The notes under the pieces are model-generated. The model saw nothing but the letters and a program-made list of their open reading frames with translations, did not search any database and was not told the DNA's origin. From Pectinophora gossypiella (Eukaryota > Arthropoda > Insecta > Lepidoptera > Gelechiidae), in NCBI RefSeq assembly GCF_024362695.1, contig NC_065408.1, positions 10,912,001 to 10,976,000 on the forward strand: a DNA stretch of 64,000 nucleotides, written 5' to 3'. Of this stretch, positions 35,826 to 46,590 are shown in pieces (the first letter of the stretch is position 1; each line of letters begins with the position of its first letter). A program made the translations under genes and the position numbers.

Positions 35826-36482
35826 CCTCAAAAAAAAAATAGATGGCGCTATGCACGGCATATATCAAAGTAATTGTTACTTCATACATACATACATAAA
35901 CTCACGCCTATTTCCCACCGGAGTAAGCAGAGACTATAGAATTCCATTTGCTTCGATCCTGACACACTTCTCTTGCTTCCTCCACATTCATCAATCGCTT
36001 CATGCCCGCACGCCGGTTCAGCCGGGTCGCCGGGTCGGTGTTACTTCATATTTCTGTTTATTTTGATCAGAATAATAATGGATGAAGACTATAGAGAACC
36101 GGAGAGGAAATATGATTGGCCACCTGATACGACACGATTCATTTCTAACAAACATTATAGAAGGAAAAATTGAAGGGAAGAGAGGAAGGGGTAGACCTAG
36201 GATAACATTTATGAAACAAATAAAAGAGAAGGTGCAGGTCGTGTCGTATCGGGAGGTGAAGGTTTTGGCGGGAAGAAGAGAGGAATGGCGGTTACTCCAC
36301 CGACAAGAGCGCAGCTCTTAAATAGAGAGAGAGAGAATAATGGATGGCGTCATCATTTATACCCAAAAAAAATTGCATAATCTGCATAGTGTGTTATCCA
36401 TGAAACAACCATGAAATTAGAAGGGAAGGCAACACACAGTGCCATCATGTACAGCGCCAACTATATATTTTTGGGGAACAGT
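35826..36482. mobile_element. Composite repeat: MITE-like ends with nested repeats
   Basis: The ends are roughly inverted copies (AAAATAGATGGCGCTATG at 35835 and GCGCCAACTATATATTTTTG at 36450-36475). The same ends and interior (TTCCCCAAAAAATATAGATG, TCATTTATACCCAAAA) occur near 28705-28910 in the elongase intron. Inside are a dispersed repeat fragment (35886-36035) and a LINE end (36085-36335). Confidence 0.5.
36085..36335 (+). pseudogene. 5'-truncated LINE 3' end with target-site duplication
   Basis: The frame KTIENRRGNMIGHLIRHDSF, then GKRGRGRPRITFMKQI, then REEWRLLHRQERSS ends in a stop and a GAGAGAGA tail. This is the typical C-terminus of an endonuclease/RT LINE protein. It is flanked by AATAATGGATG at 36074-36084 and 36336-36346, an 11-bp target-site duplication. 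Only about 80 residues remain. Confidence 0.75.
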
Positions 36483-37209
36483 TTTTATACTTATATACTC
36501 TTTAATCTCTAATTATTTTTTGACAATGCCGCCACCGGGATTCGAACCCTGGAGCCGGACTTTTCTTTACCTAGTACTGACTATTATATCCAATCCAAAC
36601 CAACATGAGCGTACCGAAGAAGTCAACAGGTCGGACTTAGACTTGCAGATTGCAGATCTTTGCAGATTGCCCAATTTCAACATTACCGTAGGTGTAATTA
36701 AATTCTACAGTACAAATTAAAACTCTTAGTTGCGGGCGCCAGCATCGAAATGTAATTTTAATACATTTACAGTTTGCTCATATTAGTAAAAATAGTAGGT
36801 AAGTGTATAAGAAGGTATATCAGATTTTGGAAGACTCCTTTTGCGTTAAGCTAGTTCTGTTCTTGTATTTTTGACTCCGTACAGATTTTGCAGTGCCATC
36901 GATCTAAGTAGGCCCTCTAAGAAACAAAAAAATAATTAGATACTTAACTAAAACACGATTGCCGCAGATATTTACGAATATAACTTTACGTCTTTGGGAG
37001 TGCCATTAAATTGTATCTACCAGTTAACTACTTGTGGCGCTGTTCACCCTAATATCGATTATGAGCATAATGTGAGTTGTATTTTCATTTAGACACTTGA
37101 AGTTGAAACTAACAATTTTTTTCTGTCTCTATCTTCCGCTCAGCAGGAAATCTCCGCCAGATGGAAAATGGGCCTTTTTATAAGTCCCACAGTCTCATGT
37201 CAAATAAAT

Positions 37210-37307
37210 TAAATCATGTTTAATAAACGTATAGTTAAAATGTTTAAAAATCTCTAGGTAAATCATGTTTAATAAACGTATAGTTAAAATGTTTAAAAAT
37301 CTCTAGG
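37210..37307. repeat. Tandem duplication, 49-bp unit, two copies
   Basis: AAATCATGTTTAATAAACG and following bases are repeated exactly with a 49-bp period, just downstream of the first TRABD-like gene's stop codon. Confidence 0.9.
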
Positions 37308-37353
37308 TAGGTATAAAGACAAAAAATATAATGTTTAGTTTTATTTATTTATT

Positions 37354-40300
37354 TTATCCAAATATAAGTCTGTAGAAAAAGGAAAATATCAAAAAGTAAA
37401 ATGTTAGTTTAAGTCCTTTCCTTAATAGTATGGAGTACATTGGCCGCTGCGGCAAGCTGAAAAAAAAATTGGTCTTTGTAATTTCGAAATCATCCAACGA
37501 ATAAATTAAATAAGGCGAACCAAACAACAAATGTAAGTAAACATTATATTCTTTGCAATCATGATTAGTAATGAGTTACTTTGCACAGTAATTGAAGAGA
37601 TTGAAAGCTCTTTGCACAGTAATTGAAGAGCTTGAAAGCTCTTTGCACAGTAATTGAAGAGATTGAAAGCTCTATTTCCCAAAATAAAAATACACACATA
37701 AATTCACGCTCGTAATCTTTATTATGGTAACAGAACCACAAGTCATAGGAACAGTCACCATTTGTATTTGTGACTAAAGATTTCTTTACTCAAATAGATA
37801 GGTACTTTTTATTATTGTAGTTTAAAAAATGGTCTTGATTTTAGGACATTAAATAGGTACTCAATGAGTACATAACAAAAGTGAGTTTTTACTGAAGCGG
37901 AGATGAGCGAGATGATAAGGAATCCCCGCAAGGGTAACAGCAACATCAAATTTGAATTTGACTTCTGTCTCGCTCTATCGCACTCCGTGGTTGGTCGATT
38001 CTGACCGTCTCCACTGCTTCAGTGGAAACCTACTCTAAATAATAATAAGTATTTATTAAGTACGTTGAGTACGATCGCAAATATACAATAAATAAAACAT
38101 ACCACACAGTCATTCGGCTTCGGTGAGGTATGCCCAAGCTCATGTGGTTCACTTACACAATTTGGCAGTTTATACTATAAACAATCAATTTCCTCGCCTG
38201 CAAAAGCCGAATGAATGTGTTAAGTAATAAAAATAAATAAAAAAAAGTACAGGTACCTACCTAATTTTCCGACAAGTTAACAGCGACTATCCAAAATGAA
38301 ATTTTATTGTAAAAGCTGACCAAACATATACAATCTTACCAATTACGGCTAAAACGTGAATGCTTGTTCTTAATAAGACCTATGCGCCCCCGTGACAAGG
38401 TGTTTTTTTATATTTCTGGTCAAACTAATAGGTATGGTCTGGTCTGTCTATCTGTCATTGCGTTAGTCCTTCGGTCCGCGGAGGTCTGTTTTGCTCTATG
38501 CTTCATGCCTAGACCGCGGGCTGGACTGATTTAAATTAAAAGTGACTCTTAAACCCCAGAGACGGACTTGAGTACTTACCAGCTTCAAAGCTAATTTTAA
38601 TAATTACTAAAACAGCTATACGAATAAAATGCAAACTAAAAAACTTACAGTAATAGTGGTACAATGTCTTCTTGGCTCATTTTGCCATAATATTTTGCAA
38701 TACCATCTACGTGACCCATTCCCACCACGGCCAGTACGCGCGGTTTTTGAACTGGAATATTAAGAAATAAAAATTCGTAAAATAAAAAAAACAGCAAGTA
38801 GTTAATAAATAAAGGAGTCTATAAAGGAGAAAACTATATATCATCAAAAAAGTTGATTTAAAGTTTTTTTAACTTTTTGAAGCACGCTAGTTATATCATT
38901 TGACAAAAAACCGGTTGTATAAGGAATATTATTCGACGTAACAGTTTTTTTTTTTGACGCATATCGTATTGTAGATTTGCCTCGGCTGGTATTCCCTAAT
39001 TGGGGGGCTTCAGTGGAAGCACACCCCGGTTACTTATTACGAAAATTTCATTCTTACCGTGCGCGTAGATGCAAGCAAGACAGACAGAAAGTAAGACCCA
39101 GAGGGGGCGGGTCGGAAAGTTACCGTACTATAAGTAGTATTCTTAACGGCCTCCGTGATCCAGTGGTTGAGCGTTGGGCTCACGATCCGGAGGTCCCGGG
39201 TTCGAATCCCGGTGGGGACATATCACAAAATTCACTTTGTGATCCCTAGTTTGGTTAGGACATTACAGACTGATCACCTGATTGTGCAAAAAGTAAGATT
39301 ATCCGTGCTTCGGAGGGCAAGTTAAACCGTTGGTCCCGGCTACTACTTACTGATGAAAGTAAGTAGTCCTTACGTAAGCCATTTCAGGGGCCTTTGGCGG
39401 CTCAATAATAACCCTGACACCAGGGTTGATGATGTTGGGAATTCATCTCACAACCCACACGATAGAAGAAGTAGTATTCTTTATTCTATGACTGACGGCT
39501 CTCGTTCAGTGAACTCTATTACGAGAAAAAATATGTTATCCTACAGTCCTCACCCGTCCGAACACATTCCTGTATCGAATACGCTAAACACTTGTCTCGT
39601 TCGTCGACGAACACGTGGAATATTTTCTTGAAGGCAGGCACATCTCGCGTGATCTCCTCGAACTGCGCCTGAACAAAATCCTTATCTTTGTACCTTTCTA
39701 ACTGCTGCTTGCTGAAATCACATTTTAATTTTTATTTAAGACAACACTGTGCAACTGTTTTACAAACTCTTACCTGGGACGCATGAGCCTGAAAGATATA
39801 AGAAACAGAAAACAGGTATTTTATAATATTCAGCTTTGTAAGAAATACACAAATATTATGTTTAGGTGCATTCTATATTATCTTAATATATACCAACCTA
39901 TTCAGTGGTAAACGTCAACTATAAAGAACGTAATAAGATAACATAAGCTCACGAATATATCCCATTTGGGGTAGTCAGGTACATCCATCGCAATAAAAAC
40001 TTAGTACCCATACCTCACCGAGCTTTCTGTCACCAACGTGATAGGTGGTGAGCCGTATCGCCGTCTATAATGGTTGAGCCAACTATGCTAGTGAAAACTG
40101 CATTTACAATAAATTAATAACTCATTGGTGCAAGTCCGGTGTCCGGTACCGGTCCGATAAGAATGAAATAGTAATCAATAAAAGTTACGTACTCCAAAGG
40201 TTTTGGATTCGCAGTGGTGAGGTGATATAACACTTGACCCAGTTCATAAACACTCAACGACTGAAACGCCCTCGCGATGGTTATTTGGATGGGTCGGTCG

Positions 40301-41273
40301 CCGAGAAACAACTTACAACCGGGTATTTTTTTCATCTGAAATGTTACAGGCATTTTGACCTACAGCTTCTATAATACGGTCAGTGCCCTAAATATAATAT
40401 GTAATATGAAACCACTTGCTCTAACAGTTCCCAGACTGTGATATACCTAGTCAAACAATTTTATAATTGGCTGTATCCATATATGTATAGTTTAGCATAT
40501 TGTGTAGGTGCACAGTAAAAATATGAATAAGGGTATTTAATATGGATTCTACTTATATATCAGAAAAATATATGTGTCTAAACTTTGTAAAGGCAATCGT
40601 ACGGACACGATTTTGCATCCGCCGAGACGTAGGATGTGAACAAATCCTACTTTGAATAAAAATAAGTAGATACTTTTGACTGTCTTGTGTTTCTCAGATA
40701 CTGTGTCGACTCATAAAATATAAGACGTACTTGACTAACCTCATGATATGCCCTTCTAAACTCTCCTCCCGGTGCTACGCCCAACTCCTTAGCAATGTCC
40801 GCATACGTCTTGAGTAACATTGCATGTAACATACCAGAGACGAAATTTTGACCTTTAGCTGCTTCTCTGTTAAATCAGAAACATTATGTCGTAAAGTCAC
40901 CCAGCTGCTACAGCATGAATATTGAAAATAATTTAATTGAACTTACTTTAATTTTCTAGAATCAAAGTTTTTAGCATCTTCTAAAAATTTCTTATCATCT
41001 AATTCTAATAGTGATACCCTCTGACGACATAATTCAACTAGTATTGCATTTGGTTTTAAAACATTTACTATCTGAAAAAAATACACTAATAAATAAAACA
41101 AGTCACATATGAAAAATTAGGAAGCGGGTATGGTGCACTTACTTCGGAAACCTCTTCGACAGATTTTTTACTAAAGTGGACTGTACCCAATAATACCACT
41201 GTAGCTTTTGGATCGTTTTGTAAGAAGGACGCTGATTGTGGGATCGGAAAACTGCTTGAATAACTTGCCGATT
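37354..41273 (-). CDS. TraB-domain protein, TRABD-like paralogue A (first exon not located)
   Basis: Exons (minus): 41143-41273, 40947-41071, 40740-40866, 40193-40335, 39774-39788 (15 nt), 39554-39711, 38649-38751, 37354-37456. Phases agree across all junctions. Motifs seen: LLGTVHFS, VELCRQRVSLLELD, ELGVAPGGEFRRAYHE, KLFLGDRPIQITIARAF, VVGMGHVDGI, and a C-terminal hydrophobic helix (LTFYFLIFSFFYRLIFG). These fit the TraB/TRABD family. Some members act at the mitochondrial outer membrane; a metalloprotease-type role is proposed for relatives (Tiki). The missing first exon should lie above 41281; MASVNQTNI near 41371 is a weak candidate. A SINE lies in an intron. Confidence 0.85.
37579..37671. 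repeat. 31-bp tandem repeat, three copies
   Basis: CTTTGCACAGTAATTGAAG... repeats at 37579, 37610 and 37641 with near-perfect identity. It lies in the last intron of TRABD-like paralogue A. Confidence 0.9.
39147..39475 (+). mobile_element. tRNA-derived SINE, family 1 (most complete copy)
   Basis: A box (TGATCCAGTGGTTGAGCG), B box (GGTTCGAATCC), ATCACAAAATTCACTTTG, core CCGTGCTTCGGAGGGCA, CAGGGGCCTTTGGCGGCTC and the tail CACACGATAGAAGAAG. It lies in an intron of TRABD-like paralogue A, in antisense orientation to that gene. Confidence 0.85.
39774..39788 (-). other. 15-nt microexon of TRABD-like paralogue A
   Basis: GCTCATGCGTCCCAG (minus strand) between acceptor TTTCAG and donor GTAAGA. Joining the 40193 exon (ending GA) through it to the 39711 exon gives KPLELMRPSKQQLERYKDKD, in frame and aligned with the paralogue's NQTIRSVEEVEKCKQKK. 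Skipping it also keeps the frame (15 nt), so it may be alternatively used. Confidence 0.7.
39945..40095. repeat. Dispersed repeat fragment in a TRABD intron
   Basis: Contains TCACGAATATATCCCATTTG and GGTGGTGAGCCGTATCGCC, which I recall as recurrent in lepidopteran genomes. It has no coding capacity and its class is unknown. Confidence 0.35.
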
Positions 41274-42572
41274 CTGAAAATATAGGGTCATATTTCAGTT
41301 CTCACAGTCTTGCTATACAATAAAGAATGTATTTCAACAGATATGTTCGTTTGGTTGACGCTAGCCATTATTCACGACGCCCTTGATTTTGCCCGAATTC
41401 TTTATCTTACGTCAATTATCACACCACAATTATAAGTGTCCAGATTCTTTAATTTGAACTATAATATTATATATTTTACATGGTCTTACGTTCGTATTGT
41501 GGTCGGTGGAGACTTTGCGTATATAGAACTGTGTCCCATACATACTTTGTCTTCAACAACTGCCTAAAAATGGTACATGTTTGGAGTCTCATATTTTATC
41601 AAATTATTGTTATACACGTAAATTTCATCATAGTATAGAACATGACCTGTATTTTGTACACTAAATTTTGTTATGGAATTTTGTAAAGGTAAATAATTTG
41701 TAGTGGCATACCCGCTGACTTAGATGATTTTACTGAAATGATTGACAATATGCCAGAGACTTCATTCTGAGCCAGTACAATACAAAAAGTATCTAAGTTA
41801 AGCAAGGAGTTTCAATACTTCTTTTTTTGAAAATCGATTATAAATTACAAACCTCAGCAATAGCGACTCAATACTGAGTGCCTGGCTCAGGAACCACAAA
41901 ACCCCTTTGAAATAAAAGATAACATTTACTATCGATATTTATTAAATTCATAAGTGTATAGCAATCACAATGTGAACAAATCTCGACTCACGCACCTCCA
42001 CTTAAAGATTAAAGTAATTTTGGAGTCGTTCTTGGAACCAATAAACTTAACTTGTATAACAAATTGTTAAATTACAAAATACATATATGTTACACATTAA
42101 ATTATTATAACAGCATTTAATAATTTACCAGGTGCTCATACATACAATAACATCAAAAACTGTGACAAACACACTTTTCTAATTATCTATAAATAATATG
42201 ATAATTGGATGGAAGTTTTCGTTTTTAATTTCTTAATTTATCACAGTCTTTAAATCTAATTATTATTGACATTGAAAATAATATAAACTAATGTTTAAAA
42301 ACGTAAATTATGATACAATTATAAATTCGGGTAGTGTGAAGGTCGGACCAAAGTTATTTGCACCCATCCTTACAAAAATTACCACCTAACTAAATTGACT
42401 GAGTCTTTTAACTTAAAAAATCAGAAACTAAAATAATATTTTAAAATGTGGCTTATAGTTTAGAAAATTGTGAACATGACAGCTAACAAATATTTGGATG
42501 TAATGTCGTAATAAAAATCAGTTTAATTGATATAATGCCATAAACTCATTTGTTTGAGACAAATATAATAAA
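41274..42572. other. 5' flank or first intron of TRABD-like paralogue A
   Basis: The first exon of paralogue A must lie here or further up, but I could not fix it: candidates at 41371 and 41551 (minus strand ATGs) do not give the required phase-1 donor. No other gene seen. Confidence 0.4.
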
Positions 42573-44390
42573 CTAGCTTTTGCCCGCGACTTCGTCCGCG
42601 TGGCGTGTTATATAAGAGAGAGATCTTTGTGTGTGTGGGAGTGCATACTTATGCAGTTTAGATTTTTTCATAATTTTTTTTTTCCCAATAACTCCCATTT
42701 TTCAAAATACAGCCAAAAATAAACTTTATATTTACTAAGGTATGCATGCATGCTAGATTGAATCAATTGATTGAATTGATTTTTTTTTTTAATTGATTGT
42801 TCATTGAGTTTTAATTTTAATACACACTTCCTCTCTTCCCTTCAACGTTGCTGTGCCCTACAGGGTCCATGTTTTAGTTCCTATGCCTATGTAACACCCC
42901 ATTGTACTACATGGAATGCAATAAATAATTTAATTGAATTGAATTGAAAACATCTATCTTACGCGGTTTCGATTTTTTCATACAAATGTTTTTTTCCCGC
43001 TTACTCCCGTTTCCGTGGGAATTTTGCAATATCCTGTTGCAACTAAGCTTTAAGTTAACTAAGGTACCTGCATGCCGAATTTCAAGCGTCTAACTTAAGC
43101 GGTTTAGATTTTTCATACAAAAGGATTTTCCCGCAAATTTCCGTTTCCGTGGGAATTCCGGGAATTCCTTTCTTAGTGCACCTCTACGGTACCTAAGCTA
43201 TGTCCCTTCCAAATTTCAAATGCCTACGTTTAGCCGTTCAGGCTATGCGTTGATATGTCAGTCACTGAGTCAGTCAGTTTCTCCTTTTATTTAGATTTGA
43301 TTTTTTCATACAAATGTTTTTCCCGCTAACTACCGTTCCCGTGGGAATTTTGTAATATCCTGTTGCAACTAAGCTTTAAGTTTACTAAAGTACCTGCATG
43401 CCAAATTTCAAACGTCTAACTTGAGTGGTTTAGATTTTTCATACAAAAGGATTTTCCCGCTAATTCCCGTTCCCGTGGGAATTTCGGGAATTCCTTTCTT
43501 AGTGTACCTCTACGGTATTTAAGGTACCTGCATGACAAATTTCAAACGTCTAACTTGAATGGTTTAGATTTTTCATACAAAAGGATTTTCCCGCTAATTC
43601 CCGTTCCCGTGGGAATTTCGGGAATTCCTTTCTTAGTGCACCTCTACGGTATCTAAGGTACCTGCGAGCCAAATTTCAAACATCTAACTTGAATGGTTTA
43701 GATTTTTCATACAAAAGGATTTTCCCGTTAATTCCCGTTCCCGTGAGAATTTTGGGAATTCCTTTCTTAGTGCACCTCTACGGTACCTATGGTACCTGCA
43801 TGCCAAATTTCAAACGTCTAACTTGAGTGGTTTAGATTTTTCATACAAAAGGATTTTCCCGATAATTGCCGTTCCCGTGGGAATTTCGGGAATTCCTTTC
43901 TTAGTACACCTCTACGGTATCTAAGGTATCTGCATGCCAAATTTCAAACGTCTAACTTGAGTGGTTTAGATTTTTCATACAAAAGGATTTTCCCGCTAAT
44001 TCCCGTTCCCGTGGGAATTTCGGGAATTCCTTTCTTAGTGTACCTCTACGGTATCTAAGGTACCTGCATGCCAAATTTCAAACGTCTAACTTGAGTGGTT
44101 TAGATTTTTCATACAAAAGGATTTTCCCGCTAATTCCCGTTCCCGTGGGAATTTCGGGAATTCCTTTCTTAGTGCACCTCTACGGTATCTAAGGTACCTG
44201 CATGCCAAATTTCAAACGTCTAACTTGAGCGGTTTAGATTTTTCATACAAAAGGATTTCCCTTCACTACTCTGCTCCTATTGATTGTAGCGTGATAAAAA
44301 GTATACTATAACCTGTCCAGGAGTGTGAAGAATAATTGTACCAAGTTTCATTAAAATCCGTCCAGTAGTTTTTGTTTCTATAAGGAACAT

Positions 44391-44423
<33 letters not shown>

Positions 44424-44545
44424 AATTTTACTGATTGCATTTTTGGCATCAGTATCGACCACTTATCACCCCCTGATAGTTATTTTTAAAAAATATTTAA
44501 TGTATAGAATTGACCTCTCTACAGATTTATTATAAGTATAGATGA
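42573..44545 (+). mobile_element. Non-autonomous dispersed element carrying an expanded tandem array
   Basis: Head ACTAGCTTTTGCCCGCGACT, the 134-bp array, then ACCAAGTTTCATTAAAATCC, a CAGA microsatellite at 44392-44420, and an end TTATTATAAGTATAGAT near 44528-44543. It recalls the microsatellite-bearing non-autonomous (Helitron-like) elements of Lepidoptera, but I did not see a diagnostic Helitron 5'-TC or CTRR end. A second repeat with an AATTGAATTGAATTG tail is nested at about 42755-42950. Confidence 0.5.
43427..44260 (+). repeat. Tandem array with exact 134-bp period
   Basis: Unit start GGTTTAGATTTTTCATACAA recurs at 43427, 43561, 43695, 43829, 43963, 44097 and 44231, always 134 bp apart. 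A more diverged unit lies at 43101. Each unit contains the near-palindromic CCGTGGGAATTTCGGGAATT. Units are highly alike, which suggests recent expansion or homogenisation. There are no coding frames. Confidence 0.95.
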
Positions 44546-44694
44546 AGTACTCTTAACCAACAACATATTTATATTTATATTTGAATAAAGATTAATATTA
44601 TTATGTTGATACAACTTAAACAAATTATTTCGACCAACTTTGGTACCATAAAAACGGTAATTGTGACTAAACCTTAAAAGATAGACATATGCCG

Positions 44695-45012
44695 TCGCGG
44701 ACTTTTTTTTAGATCATGTATAGAGGAATAATTCTTTCATACATATTTTTTGTGTATCTTGAACCGTTTTCGCAGCGCACGCAAAGAAAGCCTTCAAAAA
44801 TGAATAATTTTCCCCGTTTTTTACACATTTACCGCTCTGTCTTTGCTCCTATTGGTCATAGCGTAATGTTTTTTAGCCTATAGCCTTCCTCGATAAATGG
44901 ACTATCCAACAAAAAAAGAATTATTCAAATCGCACCAGTAGTTTCGGAGATTAGCGCGTTCAAACAAACAAACAAACAAACAAACTCTTCAGCTTTATAA
45001 TATTAGTATAGA
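44695..45012 (+). repeat. Second dispersed element end, with CAAA microsatellite
   Basis: CCTATTGGTCATAGCGTAAT, TTTCGGAGATTAGCGCGTTC, an (AAAC)n run at 44964-44985, then CTTTATAATATTAGTATAGA. It has the same organisation as the end of the preceding element but diverged sequence. Confidence 0.5.
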
Positions 45013-45607
45013 TAGAGCTAAAATGTTTAAAAGTAATATCCAATCACATAGCAGCCATAAGCATGTATCTACGAATATGAAATACATACATATATAAAAA
45101 CATATCGCTCATTCATCCGGTGTAACAACGTCACGAATGCAAAAAAAAAAATGAAAATAAACTCAAATCAGTTTCGTAAAATTTTAGATTGAACCGGAAG
45201 ATCGATATATATGCTTATTACTTTTAAAATCACTCCATAAATTCATTATTTACGCGTAAATAATAATACAAACCAAAGCTTATTTTTTGACAAGTACCTT
45301 ATCTTTAGAATAGCTTATATAACTTTAGTATTACGACTATTTTTCCAAATATACATATGACATTAATAGCTAAGTTACCAAAACAGGACGTACATATAGC
45401 ACGAACGTTACGAATGCTGACACGTTAGCAAGTCCAATCCACAATTTTTTTAACAGGTTGGTAGTCTTCGTTATCATGATAGTTTCGATAATCCTGGAAA
45501 GAAAACTGCTCTGTAAATTTATCGTACAGTCGTTACTTTATTACCCTGTATACGAGTAATGTAAATAATACACAAATTATAAAGTATATTTGTATTGTAT
45601 TATGTAA

Positions 45608-45910
45608 ATGAGGAGCTCGGTGGCGCAGCGGTAAACGCGCTCGGTCTGCGATTGTTGAAGTGAAGCAACTTTCGCAAAGGCCGGTCATAGGAAGGGTGAC
45701 CACAGAAAAATAAAAACTTTTCATCTCGAGCTCCTCCGTGCTTCGGAAGGCACGTTAAGCCGTTGGTCCCGGCTGCATTAGGAGTCGTTAATAGCCACCA
45801 ATCCGCACTGGGCCCGCGTGGTGGTTTAAGGCCCGATCTCCCTATCCATCTATAGGGAAGGCCCGTGCCCCAGCAGTGGGGACGTTAATGGGCTGGTGAT
45901 GATGATGATT
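45608..45910 (+). mobile_element. SINE, family 4, sharing the family 1 core
   Basis: A-box-like head GGTGGCGCAGCGGTAAACGC; core CCGTGCTTCGGAAGGCACG then TTAAGCCGTTGGTCCCGGC; 3' part CAGCAGTGGGGACGTTAATG ending in a GATGAT run. The core is identical to that in SINE family 1 although head and tail differ. Confidence 0.75.
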
Positions 45911-45929
45911 ATGTAAATGAGTAACGTAA

Positions 45930-46285
45930 ATGAAAGCCGTGGTAACTCAGTTGGAGGAATGCTCGACTCTCACTATGACAGTTTCAAACCCAGCACGGGG
46001 CTAAACGAACGATTATCGAAATTATTTTCGAATTCCCGTTTGGTTCATAAATTATTATCACGTGCTCAGCAGCTGTGAGGGAAAACATCGTGAGGAATCC
46101 CACATCACCGAGAAACACGTTTCGGAAGTATGTAACCTTACATTATATTTGAATGATTATTCCTTTAGGTTGGAAAGTCAGACAGACAGACAGTCGCTTC
46201 TGTAATATACCGGATATGTCAAATCGTCATGTTAGGTAAGCGGGCCTTATGAAAACGGGATAACATTAGGGAGATGACTTAAGTA
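45930..46285 (+). mobile_element. SINE, family 2 (most complete copy)
   Basis: tRNA-like head with A box (CGTGGTAACTCAGTTGGAGG) and B box (GTTTCAAACCC), body GTGAGGAATCCCACAT and GTCAGACAGACAGACAGTCG, tail GGGAGATGACTT. Relatives lie at 10540 and 19228. Confidence 0.7.
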
Positions 46286-46590
46286 ACGTAAATATTTCTC
46301 CTGGTGTGACTTTTTTGTGAAGGTCAGATATGAATAACATAATGATTAATAACATTATTTTTAACACTGATTATTCACTCGTTTTATTTCATGACCAGCC
46401 AGCCGCGGAGGCCCGAGATGCTCTATGCCAGCCAGGGTATTCAAAAGGCTAGATGTGTCATGTAAATGATACCTAAAGTGAAAGTAATAAGGGTAATTTG
46501 TGCTATATTATACCATAATCTTTATGTATATAATAGTTTCAATAAAGCAGCCTACCACTGGAAGAAGCCCCAGAGGTCGCGCAGCAAGCA

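Noticed and set aside
41340..41400. First exon of TRABD paralogue A at MASVNQTNI
   Set aside because: The available donor (GTGAGA) gives the wrong phase and an intron of only about 40 nt, so I left the first exon unassigned.
43427..44260. CRISPR array
   Set aside because: The 134-bp units are contiguous repeats without unique spacers, in a eukaryotic genome.
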